NCBI GenBank assembly: GCA_964515335.1
Contig: CAZETS010000025.1
Span: forward strand, 1 to 64,000
DNA length: 64,000 bases
Direction: 5' to 3'
Origin: TMED88 sp964515335
GTDB lineage: Bacteria; Myxococcota_A; UBA9160; UBA4427
The notes under the pieces are model-generated. The model did not search any database and was not told the DNA's origin. It was given only the letters and a program-made list of their open reading frames with translations. The translations under genes were made by a program, and so were the position numbers. Below are positions 42,092 to 50,905 of the stretch, in pieces; position 1 is the first letter of the stretch; every line of letters begins with the position of its first letter.

Positions 42092-43092
42092 GCCCCCTCC
42101 TCGTCCTCGTCCCAGGGCAGCTGCAGGGGCAGCTGCTCGCCGACGCGTTCGTGGTGGACGACGTTGCGCGGCGGATCGGCGACGACCCGGGCCCCAGGCG
42201 GCACCGACTCGGTGATCCACACGTTCCCGCCGATCACGCTGCCCGCGCCGATCACCGTGCCGCCGCCCAGGATCTTCGCGCCCGCGTAGATGGTCACGTC
42301 GTCCTCCACGGTCGGATGCCGCTTGACGCCGCGCAGGTGGCTGCTGGCGCGCAGCGACGTCGCGCCGAGGGTCACCCCCTGGTACAGCCTGACGTTCGCA
42401 CCGATCTCGGTCGTCTCGCCGATCACCACGCCGGTGCCGTGGTCGATGAAGAAGTGCGGCCCGATCGTCGCCCCCGGATGGATGTCGATGCCGGTGCGGT
42501 CGTGCGCGTACTCGCTCATGATGCGCGGCACCAGCGGGACGCCGCGCAGGTACAATTCGTGGGCGATGCGGTGGACGGCGAGCGCGCGGATGGCCGGGTA
42601 GGAGACGGCGATCTCCTCGTAGCCCGCCGCCGCCGGGTCGCCCTCGAAGGCCGCCTCGACGTCGTCCGAGATCGCCTTGCGGAGGCGCACGAGGGCGGCG
42701 ATGAACTCGGACGTCACCGACTCGGGCGAGTGCGGGGCCGGGACCGCCACCTCGCGCAGCAGCGCGGCGAGATTCTCCGCCACCACGGGGATCTCGGAGC
42801 GCAGCTCGGATTCGTCGAACTGGAACCGCAGCAGCCGCTCGGTGCGGTCCGTCCACTCGACGACGCGCTGGGGATCGACGATGCCGCGGCACACCGCCTG
42901 CGCGAGAGGGTCCTCACTGCAGCCCGAGAGCCCCTCGACGGCGGCGTCGATCACCTCCTGGGCGCACGCCGGGCCTGCGGAGGCGGCTGCGCCGCCCCGG
43001 GGCTCTCCCGTATCGGGATCGGGCGAATCCGGCGTTTCCGCTGCCTCGCCCACTGCGCCGGAAGAGCCCGCGGATCGGGCGTTGGCGGCCAT
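42088..43092 (-). CDS. cysE: Serine O-acetyltransferase
   Basis: A 334-residue enzyme making O-acetylserine for cysteine synthesis. The N-terminal helical part runs to about 190; the left-handed beta-helix then shows GIDIHPGATIGPHFFIDHGT, GVVIGETTEIGANVRLYQGV, and VTIYAGAKILGGGTVIGAGS. The catalytic His/Asp are in HDRTGIDIHPGA and DHGTG. It resembles the longer EpsC-like form. Residues 1-45 are low complexity. The start at 43092 has AAGGAG seven bases upstream. The downstream ccmH start overlaps its stop. Confidence 0.94.
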   Translation of the reverse strand: MAANARSAGSSGAVGEAAETPDSPDPDTGEPRGGAAASAGPACAQEVIDAAVEGLSGCSEDPLAQAVCRGIVDPQRVVEWTDRTERLLRFQFDESELRSEIPVVAENLAALLREVAVPAPHSPESVTSEFIAALVRLRKAISDDVEAAFEGDPAAAGYEEIAVSYPAIRALAVHRIAHELYLRGVPLVPRIMSEYAHDRTGIDIHPGATIGPHFFIDHGTGVVIGETTEIGANVRLYQGVTLGATSLRASSHLRGVKRHPTVEDDVTIYAGAKILGGGTVIGAGSVIGGNVWITESVPPGARVVADPPRNVVHHERVGEQLPLQLPWDEDEEGA

Positions 43093-43230
43093 CCTGACTC
43101 CTTCGGGCGCCCCGAAAACCGGAGGCATTCTAGCCCAGCCGGGCCGGGGCCCGCCGCCGACTCTGCAAATGGGCATGCCACGCAATCCCTCAGGCATTAT
43201 TCTGCCCGTGCCCCCCGGCTGCGGTGATCG

Positions 43231-44067
43231 ATGACGACGCTCTACAGCCACTCGCGCCTCTCGACCTGGGAGACGTGTCCCAAGAAGTTCCAGCTGCGCT
43301 ACGTGCTGAAGGTCCCCGAAGACACCGAGGGCATCGAGGCGTTCGTCGGCAAGCTGGTCCACGAGGTGCTCGAGCGCCTCTACGTATTCGTCGGGCGCGA
43401 GCAGGTGCCGTCGCTGCGGCGCGTCGTCGACCGCTACCACGCCCTCTTCGACGAGGCTTTCGACGCCGAGCGGGTCGTGATCGTCAAGGAAGGCTTCGAC
43501 GTCGCCCACTACCGCGGCCTCGGGCAGCGCTGCCTCGAGAACCACTACCGCGAGCACTACCCCTTCGACGCCGACGAGACCCTCGGACTCGAGGAGCGCA
43601 TCGTCTTCAGGCTCGACGAGGACGGTCGCTACGGAATCCAGGGCTTCGTCGACCGCATCGTGCGCGCCCCGGACGGCGCCACCGAAATCCACGACTACAA
43701 GACCGGCGAGTACGTGCCGAGCCAGAAGAAGCTCGACGCCGACCGACAACTCGCCCTCTACCAGATCGGCATCGCGGGTCAGTACGGCGACCGGCCCGTG
43801 CGGCTGGTCTGGCAGTATCTCTCACGGGGCATCACGCGCATCTCCACGCGGACTCCGCAAGAACTCTCCGACCTCAAGCAGGAGACCCTCGCGCAGATCG
43901 AGACCATCGAGGCGGCCGATCGCTATCCGGCGAAGAAGAACAACCTCTGCCGCTGGTGCAGCTACAAGTCGCTGTGCCCTGCCTGGGGCGCCGCCGAGGA
44001 AGCCGGCGAGCAGGCGGCGGCCGCCGCGCGAAACGGCACACCACGCAACCAGCTGTCACTGCTCTGA
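43231..44067 (+). CDS. PD-(D/E)XK nuclease with 4Fe-4S cluster (RecB/Cas4-like)
   Basis: A 278-residue nuclease of the RecB C-terminal/AddB/Cas4 class. SHSRLSTWETCPKKFQLRY gives the first cluster ligand Cys16; His44, Asp141 (GFVDRI) and the pair Asp155/Lys157 (HDYKTG) form the active site; Cys240, Cys243 and Cys249 (CRWCSYKSLC) complete the cluster. QLALYQIGI follows the catalytic lysine as in RecB. No helicase or cas genes adjoin, so it is probably a stand-alone repair nuclease. Divergent from cysE; gloB follows 51 bases downstream. Confidence 0.9.
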   Translation: MTTLYSHSRLSTWETCPKKFQLRYVLKVPEDTEGIEAFVGKLVHEVLERLYVFVGREQVPSLRRVVDRYHALFDEAFDAERVVIVKEGFDVAHYRGLGQRCLENHYREHYPFDADETLGLEERIVFRLDEDGRYGIQGFVDRIVRAPDGATEIHDYKTGEYVPSQKKLDADRQLALYQIGIAGQYGDRPVRLVWQYLSRGITRISTRTPQELSDLKQETLAQIETIEAADRYPAKKNNLCRWCSYKSLCPAWGAAEEAGEQAAAAARNGTPRNQLSLL

Positions 44068-44118
44068 CCGGCCGCCGCCGCCGCCGCGGCGACGTGGATT
44101 GCTGCTAACCTCGCCGCC

Positions 44119-44877
44119 ATGCCCCTTCAGATCGAGCGCATTCCGACCTTCAGCGACAACTACACGTATCTCGTGATCTGCGAGGAGACCCGCGAGGCCG
44201 CCGTCATCGACGCGCCCGAGGCCGAGCCGGTGATCCGCCGCGTCGAGCAGACCGGTGCGAAGGTCACGAAGATCCTCTCCACCCACCACCATCTCGACCA
44301 CTCGGCGGCGAACCCCGATCTCGCCGACCGCTTCGGCGCACCGGTCTACGCCCACGTCTCCGACGCCGAGCGGGTGCCGGGCTTCAGCGAGGGCGTCGAC
44401 GAAGGCGACACCGTGACGGTCGGCAACGAGACCGCCCGTGTGCTGTACATCCCCTCCCACACCATGGGCCACATCGCGTACGTGTTCGACGGCGCCAAGG
44501 CCGCATTCACGGGCGACATGCTCTTCGCAGGCGGCTGCGGACGGCTCTTCGAGGGCGACGCCGCCATGATGTACGAGGCGCTGTGCGAGAAGCTCTCCGC
44601 CCTGCCCGACGACGTGCGCGTCTTCTGCGGCCACGAGTACACGGAGAGCAACCTGCGCTTCGCGGTGACGGTCGAGCCCGGCAACGCGGCGATCAGCGAG
44701 AAGCTCGAGCGCGTGCAGAAGATCCGCGCCCACGCCGCCGCCGACTGGCACGATGCAGGCCCCGACGAGATGACGATCCCGTCGACGATCGGCGAGGAGC
44801 GTGCGACGAACCCCTTCATGAGAGCTCCCGACGCCGCCGAGCTCGGCCGCATCCGCACCGCGAAGGACAACTTCTGA
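44119..44877 (+). CDS. gloB: Hydroxyacylglutathione hydrolase (glyoxalase II)
   Basis: A 252-residue metallo-beta-lactamase-fold thioesterase that hydrolyses S-lactoylglutathione. The metal motif H-x-H-x-D-H is His56, His58, Asp60 and His61. Further ligands lie in PSHTMGHIAY, FTGDMLF and CGHEYTESNLRF. The C-terminal half (NPFMR, then RTAKDNF) is the glyoxalase II-specific substrate-binding part, so it is not a generic beta-lactamase relative. It shares a strand with the PD-(D/E)XK gene before it and the thioesterase gene after it. Confidence 0.95.
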   Translation: MPLQIERIPTFSDNYTYLVICEETREAAVIDAPEAEPVIRRVEQTGAKVTKILSTHHHLDHSAANPDLADRFGAPVYAHVSDAERVPGFSEGVDEGDTVTVGNETARVLYIPSHTMGHIAYVFDGAKAAFTGDMLFAGGCGRLFEGDAAMMYEALCEKLSALPDDVRVFCGHEYTESNLRFAVTVEPGNAAISEKLERVQKIRAHAAADWHDAGPDEMTIPSTIGEERATNPFMRAPDAAELGRIRTAKDNF

Positions 44878-44885
44878 GCGCAGGT

Positions 44886-45353
44886 GTGCGAGCCTCCGCC
44901 CACGCCGCTCCGCCGGGCGCCGCCCTCACGGTCGCCACTCACCGGGTCGCCTTCTACGAGACCGACGCGATGGGCGTCGTGCACCACGCCAACTACCTGC
45001 GCTTCTTCGAGGAAGCGCGCGTGCGCTGGCTCGAGGAGCACGACCACCCCTACTCCCACTACCTCGAGCGCGGCATCCACTTTGCGGTGACCCGGAGCGA
45101 GGTCGATCACCACCTCGGCGCCCGCTTCGACGAGCATCTCGAGGTGGCGACCTGGCTCGAGTGGGTGCGCGGCGCGTCCCTCCGCATGGCGTACTCGGTA
45201 ATCGGAGAGGGGCGCACGATCGCTTCGGGCGCCACCGAGCACGCCGCGGTCGACGACGACGGACGGGTGCGCCGCATCCCGCGAGAAGACCGGGCGCGGC
45301 TGCTCGCCCTGGCCGTCGATCAGCGGCCGAGCAGGCGGCCGAGCACGAGCTGA
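44886..45353 (+). CDS. YbgC/4HBT-type acyl-CoA thioesterase
   Basis: A 155-residue hot-dog thioesterase. VAFYETDAMGVVHHANYLRF at 21-40 carries the active-site Asp27 and the following His residues of the YbgC family. FEEARVRWLE and VTRSEVDHHLGARFDEHLEV are typical. Members cleave short-chain acyl-CoA or 4-hydroxybenzoyl-CoA esters. The GTG at 44886 is used; an in-frame CTG at 44874 overlapping the gloB stop is also possible. Its 3' end overlaps the convergent DUF1232 gene by 34 bases. Confidence 0.88.
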   Translation: MRASAHAAPPGAALTVATHRVAFYETDAMGVVHHANYLRFFEEARVRWLEEHDHPYSHYLERGIHFAVTRSEVDHHLGARFDEHLEVATWLEWVRGASLRMAYSVIGEGRTIASGATEHAAVDDDGRVRRIPREDRARLLALAVDQRPSRRPSTS

Positions 45354-45796
45354 ACGGCGCCGGCGATCTGGTCCTCGGCCCAGGTCGTCACCCGGTGGAT
45401 CGCCGCCAACGCGTCGCCCTGCCCCGACCAGTGCAGCCGCACGATGTCGGGGTGCACGCGGTTGAGCATGGCGGACAGGGCGGCCGCGACCACGACGAGG
45501 TCGTCGACCAGCCCGATCGGACCGAAGAAGAGCGCCGGCACCGCATCGACCGGCGAGACCACGTAGGCGAGCCCGGCGACCGCCACCGCCTTCGAGAAGA
45601 TCGGCACGCGCGGCTCGCGCAGCAGCCGGGCGAGCAGCACCGTGAGATCGGGCAGCAGGAAGAGCATGTCGAGGACGCCCGACGCCTCCCCGGGCTCGCG
45701 CACCGCGACGATGCGGCCGCGGAGCCGATCCCAGAGCCGCTGCTCGCTGGGGTTGAGCTCGATCGTGATCGGTCGATCGCTCAAGGGCACTCCCAT
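45320..45796 (-). CDS. DUF1232 membrane protein
   Basis: A 158-residue protein with the DUF1232 core SPVDAVPALFFGPIGLVDDL, flanked by one or two hydrophobic segments (about 70-125). DUF1232 proteins are small membrane-associated proteins of unknown function. Here the domain sits in the middle, between a charged N-terminal region and a helical tail. The start is uncertain: ATG at 45796 is used; a GTG and a TTG a few codons downstream have a better-placed GGGAG. It is followed by the acyltransferase/SDR pair on the same strand. Confidence 0.72.
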   Translation of the reverse strand: MGVPLSDRPITIELNPSEQRLWDRLRGRIVAVREPGEASGVLDMLFLLPDLTVLLARLLREPRVPIFSKAVAVAGLAYVVSPVDAVPALFFGPIGLVDDLVVVAAALSAMLNRVHPDIVRLHWSGQGDALAAIHRVTTWAEDQIAGAVQLVLGRLLGR

Positions 45797-45871
45797 CCGG
45801 GCGCGAGACGATTCTGCGGCGGATCCGCCGGGGACGCCAGCGGGCGGGAGCACCCGGCCGGCTCGTCGCGC

Positions 45872-46765
45872 TCAGTCACGGAAGACGCCGTGTCGTTCCG
45901 CCAGCCCTCGCTCGAAGCCCGCCATGATGGCGGCCTTCACCACGTCGACCCGGTCCTGGATGTGGGCGTCGTCCTCGTCCGGGTCGCCCTCGAAGTGGAG
46001 CGGCTCGCCGAAGTAGATGTGGTACTTCACCGGAAGCGGCAGCAGGCCCAGCGGACCGAGCAGCGGAAACGTCGCGGTCACGGGTAGCGCCGGCATACCG
46101 AAGAGACGCCCGACGCGGGAGAGGTTCACGAGCCCGGGCTGCTGCTCCTCGGATCCGACGATCGAGACCGGCACGATCGGCGTGTCGGTCTCGAGCGCCA
46201 GGCGCATGAAGCCGAGGCCGAAGCGCATCAGCTCGTAGCGGTCCTTGTAGAGCTTGTTCATGCCGCGCACGCCCTCCGGAAACACCATCACGCACTCGCC
46301 GGCCTCGAGCATCGAGGTGCAGTTGCGCGGCGTCCCTACCAGCGAGCCTCCGCGAGCCGCGGCGACGCTGACGAAGGGCAGCTCGGACACCCAGTACTCC
46401 GCCATGCCCCGCGCGATGCGCGGCGGCTCGGCCTCGAGCAGCATCGCCGCCGAGAGCATCATGCCGTCGAAGGGCAGCTGCCCGGCGTGGTTGGCGATCA
46501 ACAGCACGCGACCCGGCGGCACGCGGTCGATGTCGACCGTCCGCACCCGGAAGTAGTACTTGTAGAGCAGCGCCATCGGCAGCGAGTTGGCGCTCACGAA
46601 CTCGGGCGAGAACCCCTGGTCGTCGAATCCGTACTCGTTCAACGGCGTCGGGATGCGCGCCACCCTCTCCTCGATCGCGTCCTGCATGCGCCGAAGCCAG
46701 AGCGGTCTCAGGGCGCCGGCTACGTCGCGGACCGCGGTCAGGGCGCTGGTCGTCGACCGGCTCAT
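45872..46765 (-). CDS. Lysophospholipid-type acyltransferase, copy 1
   Basis: A 297-residue PlsC-superfamily acyltransferase. The catalytic motif NHAGQLPFDG places His93 and Asp100, the H-x6-D spacing of the MGAT-like branch rather than H-x4-D of PlsC itself. VFPEGVRG is the acceptor-binding motif. PLLGPLGLLPLPVKYHIYFG and other segments recur in copy 2 at 52.3-53.5 kb, so the two are paralogues. It should transfer an acyl chain from acyl-CoA or acyl-ACP to a lysolipid or other acceptor. Its ATG overlaps the SDR stop by four bases. Confidence 0.87.
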   Translation of the reverse strand: MSRSTTSALTAVRDVAGALRPLWLRRMQDAIEERVARIPTPLNEYGFDDQGFSPEFVSANSLPMALLYKYYFRVRTVDIDRVPPGRVLLIANHAGQLPFDGMMLSAAMLLEAEPPRIARGMAEYWVSELPFVSVAAARGGSLVGTPRNCTSMLEAGECVMVFPEGVRGMNKLYKDRYELMRFGLGFMRLALETDTPIVPVSIVGSEEQQPGLVNLSRVGRLFGMPALPVTATFPLLGPLGLLPLPVKYHIYFGEPLHFEGDPDEDDAHIQDRVDVVKAAIMAGFERGLAERHGVFRD

Positions 46766-47715
46766 CGATCCCTCCGCCTCCGCATGTTGTCGAACATCTC
46801 GCGCAGCGACACCTTGGGCCGGAAGCCCGTCGCCTCTTCGAAGCGCCGGCCGGACACGCACACCGGGTAGCGCAGGTAGTCGATCGCGCCGGGCGGGTAA
46901 TGCCAGATCCCCCACTCGAACGTACGCCGGCAGAGCGCCTCGAAGACCGGACCCGGGATCGGCCACGCCGTGGCTCCGATCGCCTGGATCGCGGTGTGGA
47001 TCGGCACCTGCCCCGAGCCGACGACGTTGTAGACGCCTGAGAGTTCGGAGTCGACCGCCAGAGCCAGGGCCTCGACGACGTCCTCCTCGCCGATGAACTG
47101 CACGACCGGGTCGAAGCCCGCAACGGTCGGCACCCGCGCCAGCCGCAGGAAGCTCGCCATCATCGAGTGCGCGCTGGGTCCGAGGGCGTTGACGGGCCGC
47201 AGCACCACCGTGTCGATCTCGGCGTGCTGCCACATGAAGGCGCTCGCGAGGGTGTCCACCTCGACCTGGTCGCGGATCTCCGGGTACGAGCGGCTCGCCG
47301 AGAGCGGGAAGTCCTCGTCGATGCCGTACGGGTTCTCGGCGAACGCGCCGTAGACGGCCGTGCTCGACATCACGACCACCTTCTGCACGCCGTACTTCAC
47401 ACAGTGGTCGAGCAGCTGTTTGGTGCCGCGCACGTTCACGTCGTGGCGGATCCGCTCGCCCTGCTCGAAGTGGCGGACGAAGCCCATGTGGACGACGACG
47501 TCCGGACGCTCGGTCCGCACGACGTCCTCGAACTTGCGCTTGCGCAGATCCACCCGGTGGACGCGGACGCCGATCTCGGGCCCACGCCAGCGCAGCACGT
47601 CGACGCCGCACACGTCCATCGTCGCCGCGAGGCGCTCCGCGAGCCGCCGGCCGCGCGGCCCCGCGATGCCTGTGATCAGCACCTTCTTCTTGCTGTCTTC
47701 CAATGCCGATTCCAC
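46762..47715 (-). CDS. NAD-dependent epimerase/dehydratase (extended SDR), copy 1
   Basis: A 317-residue extended short-chain dehydrogenase. The cofactor motif TGIAGPRG has the three Gly at 16, 19 and 22; MSSTAVYGA gives the catalytic Ser/Thr region; the Tyr-x3-Lys site reads YPEIR, with Arg for Lys. Nucleotide-sugar or lipid substrates are possible. The C-terminus RRFEEATGFRPKVSLREMF is usual. The start is set at GTG 47715 with GAGGGG five bases upstream; another GTG and an ATG lie further out. It precedes acyltransferase copy 1 in a coupled pair. Confidence 0.8.
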   Translation of the reverse strand: MESALEDSKKKVLITGIAGPRGRRLAERLAATMDVCGVDVLRWRGPEIGVRVHRVDLRKRKFEDVVRTERPDVVVHMGFVRHFEQGERIRHDVNVRGTKQLLDHCVKYGVQKVVVMSSTAVYGAFAENPYGIDEDFPLSASRSYPEIRDQVEVDTLASAFMWQHAEIDTVVLRPVNALGPSAHSMMASFLRLARVPTVAGFDPVVQFIGEEDVVEALALAVDSELSGVYNVVGSGQVPIHTAIQAIGATAWPIPGPVFEALCRRTFEWGIWHYPPGAIDYLRYPVCVSGRRFEEATGFRPKVSLREMFDNMRRRRDR

Positions 47716-47944
47716 CACAGCCCCTCGGCCACGCCCGGGAGCGCACCGGCCCTCGATCCGCCGATCGATCGGCGTCCGGCTGCCGGGCAGGATAGACACC
47801 CCAGGCAGCGCCGCGAGCAGCCAATGCAGCTACCCTCCTGTGCGTCCGGCACCCGAGCTGCGGCAGGGGGCCGACTGGGGCGGATCGCCCCGGTCGATGC
47901 GGGGGCCGCGGCGCTGTGATACCCATCGCCCCAAAGGGGTTGGA

Positions 47945-48667
47945 TTGGAAACCGTCGCCCGCGTCGAAGAGGTCCGGATTCAGCTGCCGGAGCCCCTCGA
48001 CGGAGTCGATGCCCTGTCGGCGATCGTGGGCATCCCCGAGTGGTGGCCGACCGGCACCCGCGTCGCGGTGGCGATCGCCCACGGCGCCGACGGTGACCTG
48101 GACGACCCGCTCGTCGAGCTGCTCCACCGCGACCTCGCCGCCCGCCGGTACCTCACGATCCGCTTCAACTTTCCCTTCGCCGAGGCCGGCCGGGCCGCCG
48201 ACGAGGACGATCTCGAGGTGCTCGACCGCGCGTTCCGCGCCGCTCTCTCGGTGCTCGGCCGGGATCCGAACGCAGCCCCGTCACATCTCTTCCTCGGTGG
48301 TACGGGGCTCGGCGCCCGAGTAGCGGCGCGGCTCGCCAGCTCTCGGCTGCAGATCGACGGCGTCTTCTTCCTCGGCTACCCGCTGCACGCTCCCGGCGAG
48401 AGCGACCGGCCCTGTGCGGATCCGCTGTTCCGCATCATCCCCTCGATGCTCTTCTTGCAGGGCAACGCCGATCCCTGCTGTGACCTCGGCACCCTGCGCC
48501 GGGTGCTCTCGCGAAGCGGCGCGCCCTCGACCCTGCGCATCCTCGACGGGGCCGACGGGTCGCTGACGACCCCGGGCGACTCCGGGCCCGAGCAAGACGC
48601 GAGCCGCCGCGCCGTGGCCGACACCCTGGCCGACTGGATCGAGAAGGTCCTCGACGGCGGGGGCTGA
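47945..48667 (+). CDS. KANL3/Tex30-like alpha/beta-fold protein lacking catalytic residues
   Basis: A 240-residue protein with the KANL3/Tex30 (dienelactone-hydrolase-like) fold: AIAHGADGDLDDPLVELL, then RFNFPFAEAGRAADED, GVFFLGYPLHAPGESD and SMLFLQGNADPCCDLGTL. The nucleophile elbow, normally G-G-K/R-S-M-G-G-R, reads GGTGLGAR, with Gly for Ser, and the catalytic His site reads GADGSL instead of GADHSL. Hydrolase activity is therefore doubtful and a binding role more likely. TTG start preceded by AAAGGGG; no ATG or GTG fits. Divergent from the SDR pair. Confidence 0.68.
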   Translation: METVARVEEVRIQLPEPLDGVDALSAIVGIPEWWPTGTRVAVAIAHGADGDLDDPLVELLHRDLAARRYLTIRFNFPFAEAGRAADEDDLEVLDRAFRAALSVLGRDPNAAPSHLFLGGTGLGARVAARLASSRLQIDGVFFLGYPLHAPGESDRPCADPLFRIIPSMLFLQGNADPCCDLGTLRRVLSRSGAPSTLRILDGADGSLTTPGDSGPEQDASRRAVADTLADWIEKVLDGGG

Positions 48668-48972
48668 CGACTGCAGCGCTGTGTTGCTGCGCGCGGCGCC
48701 CCTCCCGCGCGCGCCGGCCGGGCTGCCGGACGCGCGATTTACGTCAAACTTCCGCCGACTTATGGGTCCGGCCCGACGCCCCGGAAGCCCGCCGCGCGGC
48801 CTGGCCGGGGGCGTCGACAGCCGCCGGCAAGGCCTGGGATGCCGGCGTCAGGGACTCTCTGCGACGTTGAAACGGACGGAGCGCTCCGTTAGTGTTCGCG
48901 CGCTTTCCGGGGGCCTCTGCGCGCACGCGCCGGGGCCCTCTTCTGCTCCCACCCACCTCGGAGACAGCCCCC
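48668..48972. other. etfBA upstream region
   Basis: This 305-base region has no convincing gene. ATG-started frames into etfB would add a 27-residue Pro/Arg-rich extension. It contains the promoter/operator at 48867-48895 described separately; the rest shows nothing distinct. Confidence 0.5.
48867..48895 (+). promoter_or_regulatory. Candidate etfBA promoter with operator palindrome in the spacer
   Basis: TTGAAA at 48867-48872 (five of six matches to the -35 consensus) and TAGTGT at 48890-48895 are separated by exactly 17 bases. The spacer contains the perfect 14-base palindrome ACGGAGCGCTCCGT at 48876-48889. A dimeric repressor such as a TetR-type acyl-CoA sensor bound there would block RNA polymerase. 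The etfB start is 78 bases downstream. Confidence 0.55.
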
Positions 48973-49755
48973 ATGAAGGTCATGGTGTGCCTGAAGCAGG
49001 TGCCGCACCAGGACGCGCGACTCGACGTCTCTGCCGACGGCACGTGGATTCAGGAAGACAACATCAAGTTCGAGATCAACAGCTACGACACCTACGCGCT
49101 CGAGGAAGCCCTGCGCATCAAGGACGCGGGCGAGGCCGAGGTGGTCGTCGTCTCGATCGGCCCGGACCGCGTCACCCAGGCGCTGCGCACCGCTCTCGGC
49201 ATGGGGGCGGATCGCGCCATCCACGTGAAGGACGCCGAGACCGACGGTTCCGACTCGCTCGGCATCGCAAAGGTCCTCGCCGCGGTCGCCAAGGAGGAGA
49301 ACCCCGACATCGTCTTCTGCGGCCTGATGGCCGACGATGGCAACTTCGCCTCGGTGCCGCCGATGCTCGCCGAGCTGATCGACGTGCCGTCGGCGACCGG
49401 GGTGCTCAAGACCGACGCGAACGCCGACGGCATCCAGGTCGAGCGCGAGCTCGAGGGCGGCGCCATGGAGGTCGTCGAGCTGCCGAAGCCGTGCCTGCTC
49501 GCGATCCAGACCGGCGCCAACCAGGTCCGCTACGCGTCCCTCAAGGGCATCATGCAGGCCAAGAAGAAGCCGGTCGACGTGAAGACGGCCGCCGACCTCG
49601 GCGTGGCCGGACAGGTCGGCGCGGCGGCGGCGAAGGTGAAGATCGAGAAGGTCTACGTGCCGCCCAAGTCCGACTCGGCGGAGATCCTGCAGGGCTCGAC
49701 CGACGAGGTCGTCGGCCAGCTCGTCGGCAAGATCAAGGAGCTGGGCCTGCTCTGA
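48973..49755 (+). CDS. etfB: Electron transfer flavoprotein subunit beta
   Basis: A 260-residue AMP-binding subunit of ETF. It begins MKVMVCLKQVPHQDARL, the family opening, and carries VVSIGPDRVTQALRTALGMGADRAI seen at about 62-86 and CGLMADDGNFASVPPMLAEL. YASLKGIMQAKKKP is the ETF-beta signature near the recognition loop. With etfA it accepts electrons from acyl-CoA dehydrogenases and passes them to ETF-quinone oxidoreductase. ATG chosen at the family start, with CGGAGA upstream. etfA follows after 69 bases. Confidence 0.96.
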   Translation: MKVMVCLKQVPHQDARLDVSADGTWIQEDNIKFEINSYDTYALEEALRIKDAGEAEVVVVSIGPDRVTQALRTALGMGADRAIHVKDAETDGSDSLGIAKVLAAVAKEENPDIVFCGLMADDGNFASVPPMLAELIDVPSATGVLKTDANADGIQVERELEGGAMEVVELPKPCLLAIQTGANQVRYASLKGIMQAKKKPVDVKTAADLGVAGQVGAAAAKVKIEKVYVPPKSDSAEILQGSTDEVVGQLVGKIKELGLL

Positions 49756-49824
49756 TCCTGGCGCCGCGTCGCCCGACCGGAACGACGCGCAAGAGCAGCC
49801 CCCCACACACGGGAGTACAGACCG

Positions 49825-50796
49825 ATGGGCAACATACTCGTCGTGGCCGAGCTGACGGCCGACGGCAGCATCCGCGAAGCGACCTTCGAGCTGGTGTCGT
49901 TCGCGCAGAAGGTGGCCGGCAGCAGCGGCCGCAGCGTGCACAGCGTGGTGATCGGCAGCGGCGTCGGCGACGCGGCGAACGAGCTGGCGTCGAAGGGCGG
50001 TGGGCAGACCCACGTCGCCGACGACGCCGGCCTGGCCAACTACTCGGTGGACGCCTGGAACAAGGCCATCCGCGCCGCGGTCGACGCCGCCGACGCCGAT
50101 CTCGTGCTGCTGTCCAACACGCCGCTCGGCTGGGACGTCGCGCCCCGCATCGCCGCGGGCCTCGACGCGGCCTTCGCGAGCGACTGCTTCGACGTGGAGG
50201 CGAGCGGCGACGGCCTCACCTTCACGCGGCGCGTCTTCAACGGCAAGCTCGACGCCAAGCTGACGACCAGCGGCACCACGGTCGCCAGCATGCAGCCGGG
50301 GGCCACCGAGGCCTTCTCGGGCTCGGGCGACGGCTCGACGTCTCCGCTGGCGGTGTCGCTCGACGGCCTGCGCGCGAAGTTCGTCGAGACCCGGCAGGCC
50401 GAGGCCACCGGTGTCGATCTGACCAAGGCCGACATCATCGTCTCGGGTGGTCGCGGTGTAGGCGCCCCCGAGAAGTTCCCCGAGGTCATCCAGCCCCTCG
50501 CCGACGCCCTCGGCGGCGCCATGGGGGCGTCGCGACCGGTCGTCGACGCAGGCTGGCTCGACCACCCCTACCAGGTGGGATCGTCCGGCCAGGTCGTCTC
50601 GCCCAAGCTGTACATCGCCTGCGGGATCTCAGGCGCCATCCAGCACCTCGTCGGCATGAAGGGCAGCAACTACATCGTTGCGATCAACAAGGATCCGGAT
50701 GCCCCGATCTTCGAGGTCGCGGACGTCGGCGTGGTCGCCGATCTCTTCGAAGTGGTGCCCGCCCTCACCGAGGCCGTCACGGCGGCGAAGGGCTGA
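49825..50796 (+). CDS. etfA: Electron transfer flavoprotein subunit alpha
   Basis: A 323-residue FAD-binding subunit of ETF. The N-terminal half is the ETF alpha/beta fold (GNILVVAELTADGSIREAT). The C-terminal FAD domain shows VSGGRGVGAPEKF, VGSSGQVVSPKLYIACG, GISGAIQHLVGM and AINKDPDAPIFEVAD, in the usual order. Ends are complete. A clear terminator follows at 50867. No acyl-CoA dehydrogenase is in the operon, so this is probably the general ETF serving several dehydrogenases. Confidence 0.97.
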   Translation: MGNILVVAELTADGSIREATFELVSFAQKVAGSSGRSVHSVVIGSGVGDAANELASKGGGQTHVADDAGLANYSVDAWNKAIRAAVDAADADLVLLSNTPLGWDVAPRIAAGLDAAFASDCFDVEASGDGLTFTRRVFNGKLDAKLTTSGTTVASMQPGATEAFSGSGDGSTSPLAVSLDGLRAKFVETRQAEATGVDLTKADIIVSGGRGVGAPEKFPEVIQPLADALGGAMGASRPVVDAGWLDHPYQVGSSGQVVSPKLYIACGISGAIQHLVGMKGSNYIVAINKDPDAPIFEVADVGVVADLFEVVPALTEAVTAAKG

Positions 50797-50866
50797 TCGC
50801 GCCCGTCCGAGACTCTCCGTTCGACCCACCCGGCCCATCCGGCCGGCTACCGGCCGAAGCTCCAAC

Positions 50867-50905
50867 GAGGCCCGCACCGTAGACCGGTGCGGGCCTCTTC
50901 ACTTT
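50867..50905 (+). terminator. Rho-independent terminator of etfBA
   Basis: GAGGCCCGCACCG at 50867-50879 pairs perfectly (13 bp) with 50885-50897 around TAGAC, followed by TTCACTTT. It is 70 bases after the etfA stop and is the best terminator in the window. Confidence 0.8.

Noticed and set aside
43231..44067. PD-(D/E)XK Fe-S nuclease as Cas4
   Set aside because: No cas1/cas2 or array; neighbours are cysE and gloB, so a stand-alone RecB/AddB-like nuclease is more likely.
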